The notes under the pieces were generated by a model. It was not told the origin of the DNA and did no database searches. It saw only the letters and a list, made by a program, of their open reading frames with translations. From Blastocystis sp. Blastoise (taxonomy: Eukaryota > Sar > Bigyra > Opalinata > Blastocystidae), in NCBI GenBank assembly GCA_039096225.1, contig JBBPEB010000028.1, forward strand, positions 186,001-250,000: a stretch of 64,000 bases of DNA. The letters run 5' to 3'. A program made the position numbers and the translations under genes. Of this stretch, positions 1 through 18,130 are shown piece by piece (position 1 is the first letter of the stretch; every line of letters starts with the position of its first letter).

Positions 1-710
1 CAATATTAATAGATTCGAAACGTATTTTTTTCTTCTTTGTTTTTTTTTTTTCATTATCAATATACATTTTTATTTATTTTTATATAGACACAATGATATA
101 CAACAACCAAAAATGATGAATTCAATTCCAAAGAAACGGGAAAGCTTTTGTGATTATATAATGAAATGGATTTTTAACTATTAAAAATGAAAATTTTTCA
201 TATATCAATCTTTCATAATACCATTTACATATATAAATATTTACTTTTGTTTTTTCTCTGTTTCTTGTGGGTTTATTTCTAGAATTTGTTAAGTTATATG
301 TTTATTATCAGTTTCATGTTTCTTTTATATATTTTGTAGTACTCTCATATAATTAATGTTTATATTGGCATGATCATCGATCATAAAGCAACATATGTGT
401 AGTAAAAACAATTTCTTTTCTTATTTATTCGATATCATTTGTGAACATCAACGTTTAGATGCTGATCATTACACGAAAATAAGCATTGATACTGATTAAA
501 TGATAAAAAATGTCTTTTTTAAAAAATAAGAAAAAATAGTTTATTTATGATTATGAAAAGGAAATGACGGTCATTATATAAATAATCAGAAAAATCAACT
601 TTTATTATTTTTCATGAAAAAAATCTTGGGAAACAACTTTAGAATTATATATTTGCTGATTAGTTGATTATATATCCTTTATTATTCCATATAAATATTG
701 GATAGAATAG
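1..710. other. A+T-rich upstream region, no gene seen
   Basis: No open frame with recognisable protein content and no structured G+C-rich segment is visible on either strand. It is the presumed 5' flank of the COG8-like gene. A short match to the U12-type 5' splice motif (ATATCCTTT near 672) lies here just before the start codon. It is outside any reading frame I can support, so I draw no conclusion from it. Confidence 0.5.
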
Positions 711-4043
<3,333 letters not shown>

Positions 4044-5266
4044 TCGTCAACATTGAATGAATAACGATATTCATATTCTTAAATATATGTATATAAATAT
4101 TATATACTATTCTTATTAATTATTCATATATTATTCTTTTAGAATGATTCTAAATGAATTCTTTACACATATTCTTTGAAACACTTTATTTTTCATTACC
4201 TATTTTATATTTTTGATTTCTAATTTATCATCTATATTATTAATAAGTTTTGTTATTACTTTTCTTCTGTAATCAATCCCTTCATATATTTTATTTAAGT
4301 ATTTTTTTTTGTCATGTTTAAACCACTCCTGTCATTCTCTATTGTTGTTCTTATTATGAAATACAAAATAGTATCATATATTCATTCATTTATAAGAATA
4401 ACACTACTTTATCAATGTTTATATGGAAAACATTTTTGAAATCACTTTAAAGACACTAACAATAATATCAAGAAAGTTATTAGAAAGCTACATTTTAAAT
4501 ATTATAAAAATATACAAGTTTATTTATTTATTATTTTGTTCTTTTCTTCTTTTTTTTATTAATTTATTTACTCAATCATATCATGATTAAAATGAAAGTT
4601 ATCCACAAACTAGAATGTTTGTATCCGTGATCATTGATTATCACCTATTCCATTTATTAGGTCATCATAAGTATTGTCATATCAATGAATTTATTGTTCT
4701 AACCATTTGTAATGATAAAAAACATAATATAACACTGAATATCATATGAAAAACATAATTAACTAATAACCATCTCGGCAACTTGCCAAAATGCCATGAA
4801 AACATGATAGGAATATTAATAAAAAAAATAAATCTATATAATCAATGAAATTAGTCTTCTTGTAGCATTTTGATCAATAATCTGAAAATATATTCCTGTT
4901 GGATACAAATATGTATAAATATTAACATTTTGGTTATAAACGACTATTTTATCTGCTTGTTTATCAAGATTATACAAGAGAGAACTATTTTATTAAAAAA
5001 AAAGACAACAATCATAATATTATTTCTTTATATTTCCAGTATCTATAGGCCTTCAAAAGTTGATCTCAAATTGTACAACAACAATATCTTAATGAACTAA
5101 ATTACATTATATATATATAAATTAGTACTCTTTTAATGCAAAACAAAGAATTTTGTTTTCCCGTGGTTTTATATCAGTTTCTACTGATATTTTTTTATAT
5201 AGTTTTTGCAGATTTTGCTTTATTATTTCCGAGTTTGTTTGAAATAAGTTTTTGATTTTTAACACG
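4044..5266. other. Intergenic region, no gene seen
   Basis: About 1.2 kb between the COG8 stop and the dynein light intermediate chain start. Only short, low-complexity open frames occur. CCGTGG in a TTCCCGTGGTTT context lies about 110 bases before the next start codon, and a CCGTGATCATTGATTATCAC stretch lies near 4626. Both resemble short elements seen upstream of other genes here. A possible 5' UTR intron acceptor (TTTTTGCAG) lies about 60 bases upstream of the next ATG. Confidence 0.45.
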
Positions 5267-7305
<2,039 letters not shown>

Positions 7306-8623
7306 ATAATGAATTATTGAGAACAAGTATACTTTAAACTATGCATTATTCTGAACATATATATATATATATATCAAAACTAATTCATATTGTCTATTTG
7401 TTATATATTATACTAAATTTCATCATTATATGTATATATATCTTATATTTTATTTCTATACATTCTATTGTTTTTATCCTGTCTTCTCAATACAGACGTG
7501 ACAATGGTCTTGTTAAGTTAATAAATGTTTTTTTTTGTTTGGTTTCTATAATAATCACAAATAGAAAACACAAATATCTATTCCAAACATAAGAATAAAC
7601 ATACAAATTTATTCAATCAAATATGTATATTATTATAATCATATGAATAATCATAATAGTGAATGCTAAAAAAATTATTATAATATTTTTCGGAATACAT
7701 TTTGACTACAAGAAAAAACTAAACAAAATTATAGAATAACTCCATGATATTTACAACCATAAATTCCTATAATCAAAATTGTTTTTATTATAATATATTA
7801 AGTAATATTCTGTAAATAAGCAATACTGTTCTTCGTCTTATTATTTGAGCTATTATGGTATATAACTACTCTTAACATATATATATATATATATATCTTT
7901 CAAACAGCAGATGATAAACAAAATTCATTTCCTTCTTATTATCCTCTTTAAATAAGCCAATTATTTCTGTTGTTACATGCTCCAATCTCGTAATATAACA
8001 AACAATATATATATAATAATCATATTATTAATGAATAAAAATAGATTTTACAAATACTGGTAGATACCTAGAAAATCTATAACGTATTCTATTCATTTCG
8101 TGTATATATTAATTAATATGATGAATATAGATATTTTAACACTATTTTGGAAATAATAACTATAAAAAACATTTATCTTAAAGAAACTCTATTCATTTCT
8201 ATAGTATATACCTAAGACTGTACGGATTATATCTTCGATATTATGAATTATTTTTAAACAACGTTATTTATATACTTATGAAGATTTTAATCAATTAATT
8301 ATAATCATTCATCGATATTAACAACATCATAATTTATGCTTTGAAGCTATATTTATACTCTATTTATTGTTTTCATAATTCTAATCATTATTTATTCTAT
8401 TCATTAAAAGTGTTGAGATATAATGTATTGTTTCTATTAATTATATATATATACTATTGTCTATTCAAAACAAGTATTCATATATAAAATAATTTAAAAA
8501 CATAAATAATAAAAATAAGTTAGCGTAATTATATTAAAAAGAGTAGATACAAAAATAGTTATAATTTATTTAGAAAAGAAATAATATAAAGAGTACTCAT
8601 TAATAATATATATAAATAGTTAT
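7306..8623. other. Intergenic region between converging genes, no gene seen
   Basis: This lies between the 3' ends of two convergent genes. It is extremely A+T-rich, with short TA runs, and no frame shows recognisable protein content. It presumably holds the two 3' untranslated regions. Confidence 0.5.
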
Positions 8624-10209
8624 TTATTTATCTCTTCCCCAAACTTCATACTCATCGACTTGAAACATATTTGTAGAATTAGAATCACTAGTATTCACAA
8701 ATAATGATGATTTCTGAGGAGTATCAACAGTTGAGAATGAGTGTGACGCGATATTTGAGTTAGTAGTAGTATGACAATCATCATTTATAAATATATCATA
8801 ACCATCGCCAAATATAGGTCCAAGACATGAAAAACAACATATACCACTACCTTCACCATTATGTTTATATTTAGTAGGTGGAATATTATGTTCATTACTT
8901 AAGGTAAACAGAAACTCCTTAGACGAAGGTATGTAATCTATATATAATTAATATTAATTACATAAACAATATATAAATACATACCACCTGAACAATTCCA
9001 ATTTTGATCTGTATATCCTCCAAATATATTAATATGATTATTATGACCGATATGTTTGATTAATACTACTGTTTCTCCTTGATTATCACAATACTTATGG
9101 AATTCAATTGCAGAATAATTATGCTCACTTGCTCTATATAATATAGATAATCTTTATAACAAAATAAAACAAAATATAAATATACCTAAATAATAATTTC
9201 CATTTCCTTTCTTTACTAAGCCAATTAACTAATGGAGTTTCAAAACATTTCTTCTTAAGTATAGTGGAGTTCATAAATACAGTTGCATTTTCATTCATAT
9301 TGGCTCTGGCAGCTTCTTTTCCTTCTTTTCCAAATATGCTAAACATTTCTTTCTCTAATAATTCTTTATCAATCTTTTCATAACTTTCATCATCAATAAA
9401 AATACATTTATTAAGTGCAAAACAGTCAATATAATAAATATATTCATAATTCTTCTTTATAAGCATTTCATTATTCTTTTCATCATAATCTACATATCCA
9501 TAATTATATTCATTAATAATCTTATTCCATAATCCATTCTTCTTCCAATAATCTCTTAATAGTTCATCTTTCTTATCATTTATATAAAGAGTAACATCAT
9601 CACCTTCTTTATATTTCTTAATAATATTTTTTTTGGAATAAACTCTCGTTAATTCTTCAGGAATAGGTAAATTACAATATTCAAATAACCTAATAATTCA
9701 ATTTGATCTTTTAACACTAGTTGATCAACATTAATTGGTTTATTCATCAAAGAATCAATTAATAAAGGAAAAAGTGTTTCATCTCCATGATAATCTAAAT
9801 AAATGCTTCCATCAACAGTTCTTAGATTTTCTTGGGAACATTCATAGATAAAACTACCTACTAAACTATTTGTTATTCTTTTAGGAAGAGAATAAACTGG
9901 ACCATTACTTGTAAGTCGAATATAATCAATTCCATTATCATTATTATTCATAATAGCATCATTTTCATGAACATAAGAAGATTCTTGGATAATTATATGT
10001 GGATCATCACCATTCTTATCATTCATTCCTTCATAATTTCTTACGGATTGCTTTACTAATTCATTTATAGACTCACCTGAATGAATACAGAAACTTATTG
10101 ACTTACTTAAAATACCAACCAAATCACCAATCAGTCTTTCAAAATGAATTACATCCTTCTGAATATCAGCAATCTTTCTAGCATCAAATTCTACACTCTC
10201 TTTCACCAT
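8624..10209 (-). CDS. BTB/POZ-TLDc domain protein with a reading-frame break
   Basis: The N-terminal half (about residues 100-190) reads as a T1/KCTD-like BTB domain: IRLTSNGPVYSLPKRITNSL, then GSIYLDYHGDETLFPLLIDS and LVLKDQIELLGYLN. The C-terminal half is a TLDc domain: NSTILKKKCFETPLVNWLS, WKLLFRASEHNYSAIEFHKY, CDNQGETVVLIKH and FGGYTDQNWN. BTB-TLDc proteins are common in amoebozoans; known relatives are linked to oxidative-stress responses or V-ATPase binding, and nothing here shows which role applies. Two GT-AG introns split the TLDc part. Near 9680 the frame shifts: GYLNI ends in a short stop-bound tail, while NLPIPEELTRVYSKKN continues one base out of phase. One missing base there, or a 35-nt intron starting GTTATT, would explain it. 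The start is the ATG of MVKESVEF; an upstream in-frame ATG lies in a possible 5' UTR intron. Confidence 0.72.
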
Positions 10210-10423
10210 TCTAAATAATAAAAGAAACAAAATAAAAACAAAAAGAAATTCTTCAAAAGGAAATTTTTTTTTAAATAGAGAAACATCAAATAACTAGTTT
10301 TTAACCAGATTCTTAATAAATGTCAAATTTTATGTATGATTTATAATTATCAAATCAAATAAATGTGTTTTCATTTATATAAACATCAACAATACACATA
10401 TACATGACAAATTAATTATTACT

Positions 10424-11146
10424 TTAAATATTTTTCAATGCATTTCGTCTTTCAACTTCTTTCTTTAAACGTTCTAATGTCAATTTTCCATAGTTAATAT
10501 CCTATACACATTATTATTATCAATAATACTAATATAAATTATATACATAATATCGTTCAGGAAATATTCTTGTTTTTGTTATATCTATAGATAATTAAAT
10601 ACAGAATATATATATATATACTTGATTGAATATCATTTTCTTTTGATTGTTTTCCAAATAATTTCTCTTTATATTCTTCATTTCTTCTTCTTATATCTAT
10701 TAATATCGTTTGATCTTTATCCATTTTATACATCATCTTTTCTTGTTGTTTCTGTTTTGCTTGTAATTCTTTTTGAAGTAAATTATCTGTCATTTCTCTT
10801 TGCTCTTTATTCATTTTTTCTCTTTTTTCTTTCATCTGTAAACGAGATTTTAACTTTCGATCATATTCACTTCTTTTAATTGGATCAATAAGTATATCTT
10901 TTGCTTTTGTTAATGCATCAAATCTTGTAGCTATATTCAAGTATTGTTAAACTCATCTTCTTTTTAATTGATAAAAAAAAAATATAAAAAAACATAAATA
11001 TATATACCTGCTGTAGGATCATCAGGATGTTTATCAGGATGACAAGACATCGCCATCTTCCTGTATGCTTTTGAAATCTCTTTTGTACTCGATGACACAT
11101 CAATACCAAGTAAATCATAATAATCACCAAAATCTTCTTTTGACAT
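10424..11146 (-). CDS. J-domain protein of the DNAJC17/Cwf23 type
   Basis: The N-terminus is a J domain: DYYDLLGIDVSSSTKEISKA, YRKMAMSCHPDKHPDDPTA with the HPD tripeptide, and FDALTKAKDILIDPIKRSEY. A long basic and acidic helix follows (LKSRLQMKEKREKMNKEQRE). This layout, with CHPDKHPDDP and the coiled region directly after the J domain, matches DNAJC17 and yeast Cwf23, which associate with the spliceosome. The RRM present in animal DNAJC17 is not visible. Introns of GT-AG type separate the J domain at PTAG and again before the last exon, which reads DINYGKLTLERLKKEVERRN and ends ALKNI. The product is about 180 residues. Class assignment as a J protein is firm; the DNAJC17 subtype is probable. 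Confidence 0.72.
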
Positions 11147-11499
11147 TCTTCTTATACTCTATTTTTACTTTTATTCAATTATTCTATATCTCTTTAATCT
11201 ATAGAGAACATCAAATTAGAAATATCTCATATAGTATAAACAACAAAAATGGAAAAGTGTATTGAAATACAATATTTATAATTTATAAGCAATGAAGATA
11301 TATTCAGTAATTATTTGTATTATCTATATACCTTTAGAATCTTATACTAGAATTGATTCTAACAAATTAATATTTTTTTTTTTTTTTAAAATAAAAAAAA
11401 TATTTTCACAAATTATTTCGATTCATCAGCGAGATTTCAATGAAATTCCAAGAAAATTATTATTATTTTAAATTTATTCTTTCGTTTTATATTCTTCAA

Positions 11500-12131
11500 A
11501 TGAAACGTTTTAAAGAGCCAATGGTATTTCATTATACCTTACCCTATATAACAGGACAGAAAAGAAGGTTAATACAGAAGTATAGTCTCAATTGTTTTTC
11601 GAAAATTATTTATTTTTATTATTTTGATTTCTAACATTGACTATCTAGGAAGATGTTAGATGAGAAGATTCATAAATATGACGAAAAGCAAAATGATAAT
11701 ATACAAAAAGAACTAGGTATATTTATATATTTTATTTTTAGATTTATGTATTATTTTACTTTAGAAACTATTAAGAAAGATCAGATTGATTTAAAAGAAG
11801 AAGAAGAAGAACTTCAATATTGTAACGAAATGATACAAACTGAAAAGAATGAAATTCAAAAGATGAACGACTGTTTAAGTACTTTGAAAGATCTACAAGA
11901 TTTCATTAAAGTATATTTATATTTATATTTATATTATTATTTTTATTTTTATTTATATATATTTATATTTATATTTATATTTATTTATATATATTTATAT
12001 TTATATTTATATTTATATTTATATTTATATTTATATTTATATTTATATTTATTTTATTAAATATGCAGGATGCAAAGAAGAATACTACAGCAACAATCAA
12101 CTCAAAAATAAATAGTACAAAAGGAACATAA
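11500..12131 (+). CDS. Small coiled-coil protein, unrecognised
   Basis: Three or four short exons join into a protein of about 115 residues: MKRFKEPMVFHYTLPYITGQ, then MLDEKIHKYDEKQNDNIQKE, a continuous acidic coiled coil (DLKEEEEELQYCNEMIQTEK) and a tail ending KINSTKGT. The first junction (donor at 11568, acceptor before 11649) keeps the frame. Introns are GT-AG, one made of imperfect TATTTA repeats. I do not recognise a family. The heptad pattern loosely resembles tethering or ESCRT-I stalk subunits, but no diagnostic motif is present. An in-frame ATG at 11440 would add 20 residues; the 11500 start is preferred because the upstream codons look like A+T-rich leader. Confidence 0.5.
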
Positions 12132-13901
12132 ATATAGTATATTATAATATATATATATTTATGTAGTTCAAGAATTATGTTTTTCAATTTTTTATTTAAT
12201 TCTTTTTTACTTTTATTCTTTTCACTTTTCATTCATATTTCTTTTCTTTTCCTTTTTCATATTATTATAAATATATTCAAGTTTATAAATAGTTTGTTTT
12301 ATATTATTATTTAATATTTTTAATTTGAATTTCATGAATTATGATATATATATATAAATCTGAAATTCAGAATAACATCATTTTCAGTATAAGAATAGCA
12401 AATATTTTATTTTTGAATTTCTTCTCATTAGCTATAGAAATAATATCTAGAATTATGTTGATTAATATACTCATAGAACTAATATTAAGTGAATATCACG
12501 AAATGATTATTTAAAAAAATGTATCTCTTTTTACCACGAAAATAAGATATATATATATCAAAAACGATTTTTAATGATTTTATTATTGCAGAGATTAAGG
12601 TTCTAGTCTGTTTTCCATATATAGTGAGTGTATTTATAAGCTATTTCATAATAACTTATATCATGTTATATAATATAGAAACATATGTGTTTTTATCTCT
12701 TAAAATAAATATACTAAATAATATATATTCATAGCAATCTATATTCTTTTAAATATAAGTAGAAGCACATTTATCTTCAACATATTTTTCATTTACTTAT
12801 AGTAATCTGAATCACCAGAAGTGACAGAACAATAATAATGAGCTATACAAGCAAATCCTTATATATAAATCATTAATATACTAACTTCAAACCCATATTC
12901 AAGACTATTCTATTATATACATATATAATAAAAAACAGCAATTATATATACTAAATAGTATTGATAATAACATATTTATCTTACAAAAGGATATATAGCG
13001 TGTTATTTATTATATTACTCTATGATATGAGACAAATTCGTTATAAACAATATATACTAATAATAATACTATAATCACACATAATATATATTACTATATA
13101 GAAAAGTAGTCTTTATAAAAGAAAGCCATTTCAGACGATGCAGCCATGAATACAGCGCAAAATATAGCAATAGCGATATAAATAAAACAATTAAAGTTTA
13201 TTTTAGAGGTTTCATATATTGCTTCTTTGATATACTTATAAATAAAGAAGCATAGACTAGAGGGTAGTTATATAAAATATAATACATATTATATATATTG
13301 ATCATTGATATGTAACTATAACTCTAAAATACAATATAATGAAAGCACGATTATCAACCTTTAGTGCAATTAAATAACTATCAGCATTATTCATCATAAC
13401 ATTAAATAATTAACTTTACTATAAGCGGCCTTATTCTATTTTTGAATATTTTTTTTTTTTAAAACATTATATTTCATTATATAAGCTTTTACAGTATTCA
13501 CTCACTTCTTTTCTCAGTAAAGAACATTATAACACCTAAATAAAATGACTTATCGGAGATTCATCTTCAAATTGTTTCCTAAATATAGTCCTAAAAAATA
13601 ATTTATATGTTTCCTTTATTTCCAAATTTTGTGTAGCATGTCTGGAATATATTTAAGATCATAAATAAAGATAAATTGTCATACAATCTAATAAATGTTC
13701 TTTTATTCCTTTGAAATAATTTCTTATAATATTACATATTTGCTCATACATCATCATACTTTTAACATACAGTACAAACTAATAATAAATGTTATAAAGT
13801 GTAAAAAAAGTAATAAAAGTATTTCGTGATTATTTTCTTTTTCATAGAGAAACATTTAAAAAAATGCAAAGTTGAACAATTATATGATTTTATAAAGAAA
13901 T
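12132..13901. other. Long A+T-rich intergenic region, no gene seen
   Basis: About 1.8 kb with no coding-like frame on either strand and no G+C-rich island. It contains a copy of CGTGATTAT at 13825-13833, 69 bases before the next start codon. The same nonamer lies upstream of other genes in the window. Confidence 0.5.
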
Positions 13902-14346
13902 ATGGAAGAAACAAGCTCAGTAACTGCACAAGGTGATGTTGAAGAGATTGAGAATATAACAACTTTGAATGGTTCTACTAATTCTGTCACATCTGATGAG
14001 TCAGGTTTGAATAATAGTTTTGTTCAAAACAATGATAAGTATGTACCCCCAGATTACATAAAATTAGCACATCTTGAGCAATATATGCAAAATACAGATG
14101 GATTGGATACTACCTCTTCTTTGGATAATCATTTTGTCGAGCAAGAATGTGCTAGAAATTATATACCATTAGATGAAATCTCTCGAGAATATAAATTATC
14201 CTATATATCCTTGTTTTTTAATTAAATTAGGAATATATGCAATTTTTAAAAGACAATGATGCACTTGATGAACATGGAGAGGTATATATTTCATTAAAAT
14301 ATATATATATTATGGGAATATTTTTTTCGGAATCGATGATGATGAT

Positions 14347-14377
<31 letters not shown>

Positions 14378-14472
14378 TACGTTTAATGGTAGATAAACAT
14401 TGTAAATATATTTCACAATTTCTCAAAAGCATTCCTTTTTATTATCAAACCTTCGATAGTTCGTATATAATA

Positions 14473-14530
<58 letters not shown>

Positions 14531-15006
14531 TTATTTATTATTTATAGAAAACCGTGGTTATTTTACTATTTATTACATCCACTCACATTGATGAAACAAG
14601 AAAGAAAAGATTTATATCCCTTATGTGCAAAGGCTATATTATCATGTCAGTCTATATATGGCGGTTTCTCGGGTAGTCAATATGAATATCCTCATGTTAT
14701 GTGTACATATGCGGCGGTGATGACACTCTGTATATTAGGGGACAATGAGGCTTTAAAACAAATAAATAGATATAAAATGTATAATTTATTTCTCTCTCTT
14801 AAACATTCTGATGGATCTTTCTCTGTTCATGAACATGGAGAGAGTGACATTCGAGGTACTTATTGTGTTATTATACTGTGTTCCTTACTGAATATGCTAA
14901 CTCCAGAAATTACCGCGGGAGTTGTCGATTATGTGAAATCGTATATATTGTTATTATATCAATATTTATAACTATTTAATTCTCCTAATAATGTAGAAAT
15001 ATTATA

Positions 15007-15037
<31 letters not shown>

Positions 15038-15966
15038 TACTATCTCTAGATTACGTACCTATGAAGGTGGTTACGCGGGAGAATATGGCGGGGAAGCTCA
15101 CGGGGGATATAATCACTGTGCTATAGCTATTTTAAGAATACTCAAGGAACCTATATATACACCCGAATTAGATGTATATATATATATACTCTATATTGTT
15201 TAAAAATATATGTTTATTTATATATTTATATAACTATTATTGTTGGTATTAGTGAATCAATATATATATATATATATATATATAGATATGGTTATCTTAT
15301 TGTCAGGCGCCATTGGAAGGGGGTTTCGCGGGAAGAATTAATAAGTTGGTGGATGGTTGTTACACGTGGTATCAAGGAGCTGCCTTTGATCTAGTAGCTC
15401 TAGATAGACCCTATAATGTATACTTACATATATATATATAACTTATTTATAATAATGGATTGAATGATTATTTTTTATTATTATTATATTTTGTTATACT
15501 CATTTTATAATATAATATAAATATAATATTTTAGCATTATAATTGAATGAGTTCATTCTTCTTTTTATTATATACATATATATAGCATACTCCATCCTTC
15601 AATACCGCGGGGATCGAGCGTTTCTGTTACAAGGCATGCCAAGAGATAGAGAATAATAGTCCATTTATTCACGGGGGATTACGAGATAAGCCAAGCGTTT
15701 CGATAGACCCCTATCACACGTGCTTTGTAACCAGTGGATTAGCGATCGTTGAGAAAACCAAAGATACGTCTTTATTAGTAATCATATATTATTATTATTA
15801 TTATTATTATGTTTATTATTATGTTTATTATGTTTATTAATAATAATAATAATAATAATAATATCTATAGGAGATTAATGATCCTATATATAATATAACT
15901 GTATCCCAACTGACAAAAGCTCAGTGTATATTTAAGTCCATGCCTTGTCCTCCAGTTCAAATGTAA
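13902..15966 (+). CDS. FNTB: Protein farnesyltransferase subunit beta
   Basis: The product is the catalytic beta subunit of farnesyltransferase, which attaches a 15-carbon isoprenoid to the Cys of C-terminal CaaX boxes. Repeated alpha-alpha barrel units are visible: IYGGFSGSQYEYPHVMCTYA, SLKHSDGSFSVHEHGESDIR, YEGGYAGEYGGEAHGGYNHC, then GGFAGRINKLVDGCYTWYQG and IHGGLRDKPSVS. Zinc ligands are present as the Asp and Cys of LVDGCY and the His of DPYHTC. The INKLVDGCY and GLRDKP strings are specific to the farnesyl rather than the geranylgeranyl enzymes. The N-terminal 110 residues are Ser/Asn/Glu-rich and poorly conserved. At least seven introns occur, mostly GT-AG with TA cores; one is a 26-nt U12-type intron (14205-14230). 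A CaaX-ending kinase is encoded at 42.7-45.7 kb. Confidence 0.9.
14205..14230 (+). other. 26-nt U12-type AT-AG intron in FNTB
   Basis: The intron starts ATATCCTTG and ends AATTAAATTAG. The exon before ends GAA TAT AAA TTA TCC TAT in phase 0; the next starts GAA TAT ATG CAA TTT in phase 0. Reading through gives an immediate TAA, and the only GT-AG alternative (18 nt, starting at the GT inside CCTTGTT) also leads to a stop. The branch site would be TTTTTAAT, six T and A bases away from the AG. This is very short for any spliceosomal intron. Confidence 0.65.
14474..14530 (+). repeat. (ATT)n intronic tract in FNTB
   Basis: About 18 ATT units in the intron between the exon ending YYQTFDSS and the exon starting KPWLFYYLLHP. 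Sense-strand ATT, as in the other long tracts. Confidence 0.95.
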
Positions 15967-16303
15967 ACTATCAATGATATTCATACTTCAGAATATATAT
16001 TAATATAAAATATATATATAATAAACGAAATTTCATGTTAATAATCATTCTTTTGTTTAATCTCTCAACAAAACAACAATATAATATATAATAACTTGGA
16101 TCAATTTGATTATATCAAATATATAATACAGTCAAAAAAAATTAGTATTATAATACCATCTAAAAAAATGAAAAAGGAGAAAAAAATATATATATATAAA
16201 TAACTGTTTTTATTTAATAGAGATATACATTATAAATTAGAAATGAGTTAATAAGATAGATAATAGATATATATATGTATAAGTAATGGATATCAATCGT
16301 ATA

Positions 16304-16567
16304 TTATATATTTCGTTCTGAAAGATGAATATAGAGTGGTGTTGAGCAATAAGGGCACTTTCCAAACAGAGTATCGAAGGACTGCTTTGTAGTTGGGTTA
16401 CCTATATATATATATATATATAATAATGAATACTTTATGTATTATCAAATAATATAATGATATATATATAATAGAGTATATAATGATATACATATAATAA
16501 GAGTATATTATATATATATATACTTTGTAGCCATTCAATTAAACATGTTGAATGGAAACAACGGCCA

Positions 16568-16624
<57 letters not shown>

Positions 16625-18130
16625 CTTTTTCATTTTCACATGTTTTATCAGGTATATATGATTTCCCATTAATATTCAAATTATACCTATACATATATAC
16701 ATATATATATATATAATAATAGTAATAAACATAGAATATTTCTAATAATATATATGATTATATATATATATACGAATAGCAAATAACACATTGAGTATTT
16801 AATGTAATATCTTGCCGTTGAGAAGGAGGGGGGATCGTGAGGGACAAGATACGCTCTAGATTCTCACGAATAGAAAACTGAAGAGACCTATTATAATATA
16901 TATATTAAATAAATTCATTATATATATATATTCATACCATTGGTTTATATTATTAACAAATAAGGATATATATTTCTCAGCTTGTTGTTCTGGACCTGTA
17001 ATACGCCATTCCCCCAATTCCCGCGGGGATAATGGATTAATTGATAAATATATAGAGCACTTCATATCTATATACATATATATATAAATTAAAATGAGTA
17101 GTTATATATATATACCAATCAGAAATCTTCTATAGGTATCTCTGCACGTGGGTTGTGAGGGATCTACAACAATTGTATTATTATCTATATCTTCCATTTC
17201 CCTCCAAAAAGTTGTATATAAAGATATATCCTATATATATATAATAATAATAATAATAAATAATGATTTGAATTCAATAATTGTTTATGTTTATATATAT
17301 AGATATATATATATATACCTTTTCAAATGCTTTATATATATCAAGAAGATGGCATGATGATTTCCAATTAAAATCAAATTTCTTAGGTAAATCCGTTAAT
17401 AATCGCGGGGATTCATTTGGAAATGATGGTGTTAGTAATATCTATATATATATATATTGGTATCATCATTAAATAATAAAATTTATAAACAAATACATAT
17501 ATATATTACTATTATTTATAATAATGATTATTATATCATAATAAATACATACTTCTAAATCATGGCATTTGCCAAGATCATCCGTTGCGAATGTGACAAT
17601 ATGATGCAAAGATAAATCGATATCTTTTAACTTCGTCCAACCCAAACTCTCCAATTCGGACATTAATGTGGTGAAATACGTAGATTGAGGTATCTAAGCA
17701 TATATATATATATACATAAATAATAAGGAGAACAAATTTATACATAAAGAGTGAAGAAATATATTATAGATACTTGTAATTCGTTAGAATTGTCTTGGAA
17801 TTTATCAATAATGAAACCTAGTTCTTTTGAAAAGACTTCTGGAGACCTACATTGCTTTAATCTCTATAAAAAAAAATCATTATTCATTCCAAAAAGCATA
17901 CAGTGAGAAGCAAAACTTCCTGACCGTCTATTATCGATAGTAATGAGTCATTACACCAAATTGATGCGTTTTCAAGGGTTTCTGCACCTTTTAGAATTTG
18001 TAATGAATAAATATAGACGGAATTCTATAATAATGAAAAAGTACATTCATTTATTTACTTCTTTTTTTATGATTCCTTTGTATGATAAATGATCTACATC
18101 TATGGGAAATATTATATTATAATCTAGCAT
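16304..18130 (-). CDS. FANCL: E3 ubiquitin ligase FANCL (Fanconi anaemia core complex)
   Basis: FANCL is the RING-type ligase that monoubiquitinates FANCD2 and FANCI during DNA crosslink repair. The C-terminal RING-like region is diagnostic: TQCVICYSYRLNINGKSYIP, DKTC, CGRCFHSTCLIEWLQ and SFDTLFGKCPYCSTPLYI, matching the CGICYAYRL and ECPYCS pattern of the family. The N-terminus starts MLDYNIIFPIDVDHLSYKG, followed by VYIYSLQILKGAETLENASI, consistent with the ELF domain. The middle exons (STYFTTLMSELESLGWTKLK, PRLLTDLPKKFDFNWKSS, EWRITGPEQQAEKYISLF) fit the RWD/URD region. Introns are GT-AG with sense-strand GTATATA starts. The start ATG at 18130 joins by a 34-nt intron to the next exon in frame. 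The last exon ends IHLSERNI. The overall order of domains is complete. Confidence 0.85.

Noticed and set aside
16930-16990. ATATCCTTA on the minus strand inside FANCL
   Set aside because: It lies in coding sequence (KYISLFVNN) where no intron is needed.
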